Notes under the pieces: generated by a model
Database searches by the model: none
Seen by the model: only the letters and a program-made list of their open reading frames with translations
Told to the model about the DNA's origin: nothing
Translations under genes and position numbers: made by a program
Shown: positions 63,816-64,000 of the stretch, piece by piece
Position numbering within the stretch: the first letter of the stretch is position 1
Layout of the letters: each line of letters begins with the position of its first letter
Assembly: GCF_007860185.1 (NCBI RefSeq)
Contig: NZ_SJPY01000013.1
Coordinates: forward strand, 1 to 64,000
Reading direction: 5' to 3'
Length of the DNA stretch: 64,000 nucleotides
Source of the DNA: Novipirellula aureliae
GTDB taxonomy: Bacteria; Planctomycetota; Planctomycetia; Pirellulales; Pirellulaceae

Positions 63816-64000
63816 CTACAGATTGGACAACGCGGCCATGTCAATCTTGCCAGTGGCGTTGCGCGGTAACGCTTCGACAAATGAAATCATACTTGGACGC
63901 TTGTAGTACACCAAGTTCTTCTCGCAATGAGCCCGAACATCCGCGTCGTCAACCCCATGAGCAACAACTGCTGCTTGTACCGATTGGGATCCCGTTCGAT
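63816..64000 (-). CDS. Acyl-activating (AMP-forming) ligase, C-terminal fragment
   Basis: Only the C-terminal 61 codons are in the window; the gene continues beyond 64000. The visible part reads SVQAAVVAHGVDDADVRAHC, NLVYYKRPSMISFVEALPRN, then ATGKIDMAALSNL and a stop. The PRNATGKI motif with its conserved Lys is the A10 motif of the acyl-CoA synthetase/fatty acyl-AMP ligase superfamily. It would activate a starter acid or product acid. It lies immediately upstream of the metallo-hydrolase, so it probably belongs to the lipid-synthase neighbourhood. Confidence 0.85.
   Translation of the reverse strand, partial: RTGSQSVQAAVVAHGVDDADVRAHCEKNLVYYKRPSMISFVEALPRNATGKIDMAALSNL

Noticed and set aside
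1-64000. tRNA, rRNA or riboswitch
   Set aside because: I saw no cloverleaf-like or conserved RNA motif on reading the intergenic regions; a covariance search could still find one.

Overview
The window looks like a chromosomal segment of a planctomycete of the Pirellulaceae (Rhodopirellula-like). The basis is gene content: several DUF1501 and DUF1549/DUF1553 proteins with planctomycete-type c-heme domains, formylglycine sulfatases, a DUF1559 prepilin-like protein, a PEP-CTERM protein, GH29 and GH97 glycosidases, and many small palindromic intergenic repeats. This is inference from families, not a database match. I saw no rRNA, tRNA or CRISPR array.

Layout. 1-8.5 kb is a polysaccharide-degradation zone: a GH97 glucosidase-like gene, a GH29 fucosidase-like gene and a beta-helix (pectate-lyase-like) protein. 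They are separated by gene debris (a BlaI fragment, a sulfatase remnant, a FecR-like fragment) and by a large nested hairpin. 8.5-13.6 kb holds a DUF1549/DUF1553 plus DUF1501 pair whose junction has undergone a 307-bp tandem duplication. 13.8-19.5 kb carries a Bax-inhibitor-1-like membrane protein, an aldo/keto reductase, a sulfatase and a signal peptidase I with an inserted zinc-ribbon-like cysteine pattern. 19.8-28.0 kb is a four-gene operon-like run (DUF1501, PPC-domain protein, DUF1549/DUF1553, cytochrome-WD40). 28-36.7 kb holds a loose glycolysis group (pyruvate kinase, ROK sugar kinase, phosphoglycerate mutase, divergent phosphoglucose isomerase-like protein) plus an SDR, an RlmM-like methyltransferase and remnants of a recombinase and a GxxExxY gene. 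36.9-47.2 kb has a PEP-CTERM protein, a DUF1559 protein, a hybrid histidine kinase, RadC, a small membrane protein and AroB. A decayed REP-associated (Y1) transposase lies at 47.6-48.2 kb.

The most striking part is 48.4-64 kb: a secondary-lipid/polyketide locus. One 3,386-residue protein carries KS, a KS-like chain-length-factor domain, AT, a single ACP, a domain resembling peptidase C45/acyl-CoA:6-APA acyltransferase (Ntn fold) without a visible nucleophile, two tandem ketoreductases and a dehydratase. It lacks an enoylreductase. The operon supplies a FabL-like SDR with the Tyr-x6-Lys enoylreductase signature, a phosphopantetheinyl transferase whose start overlaps the synthase stop, and a thioester-reductase-like protein fused to an SCP2-like domain. 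Divergent or neighbouring genes encode an enoyl-CoA hydratase, a metallo-beta-lactamase-fold hydrolase and the C-terminus of an acyl-activating enzyme. Together they suggest an iterative, Pfa/Hgl-like assembly line that reductively releases a long-chain product.

A second recurring signal is a palindromic element with core GGATCTTTAACAAGATCC. It occurs singly and in tandem arrays with different spacers (39-bp and 33-bp periods) at four gene borders.
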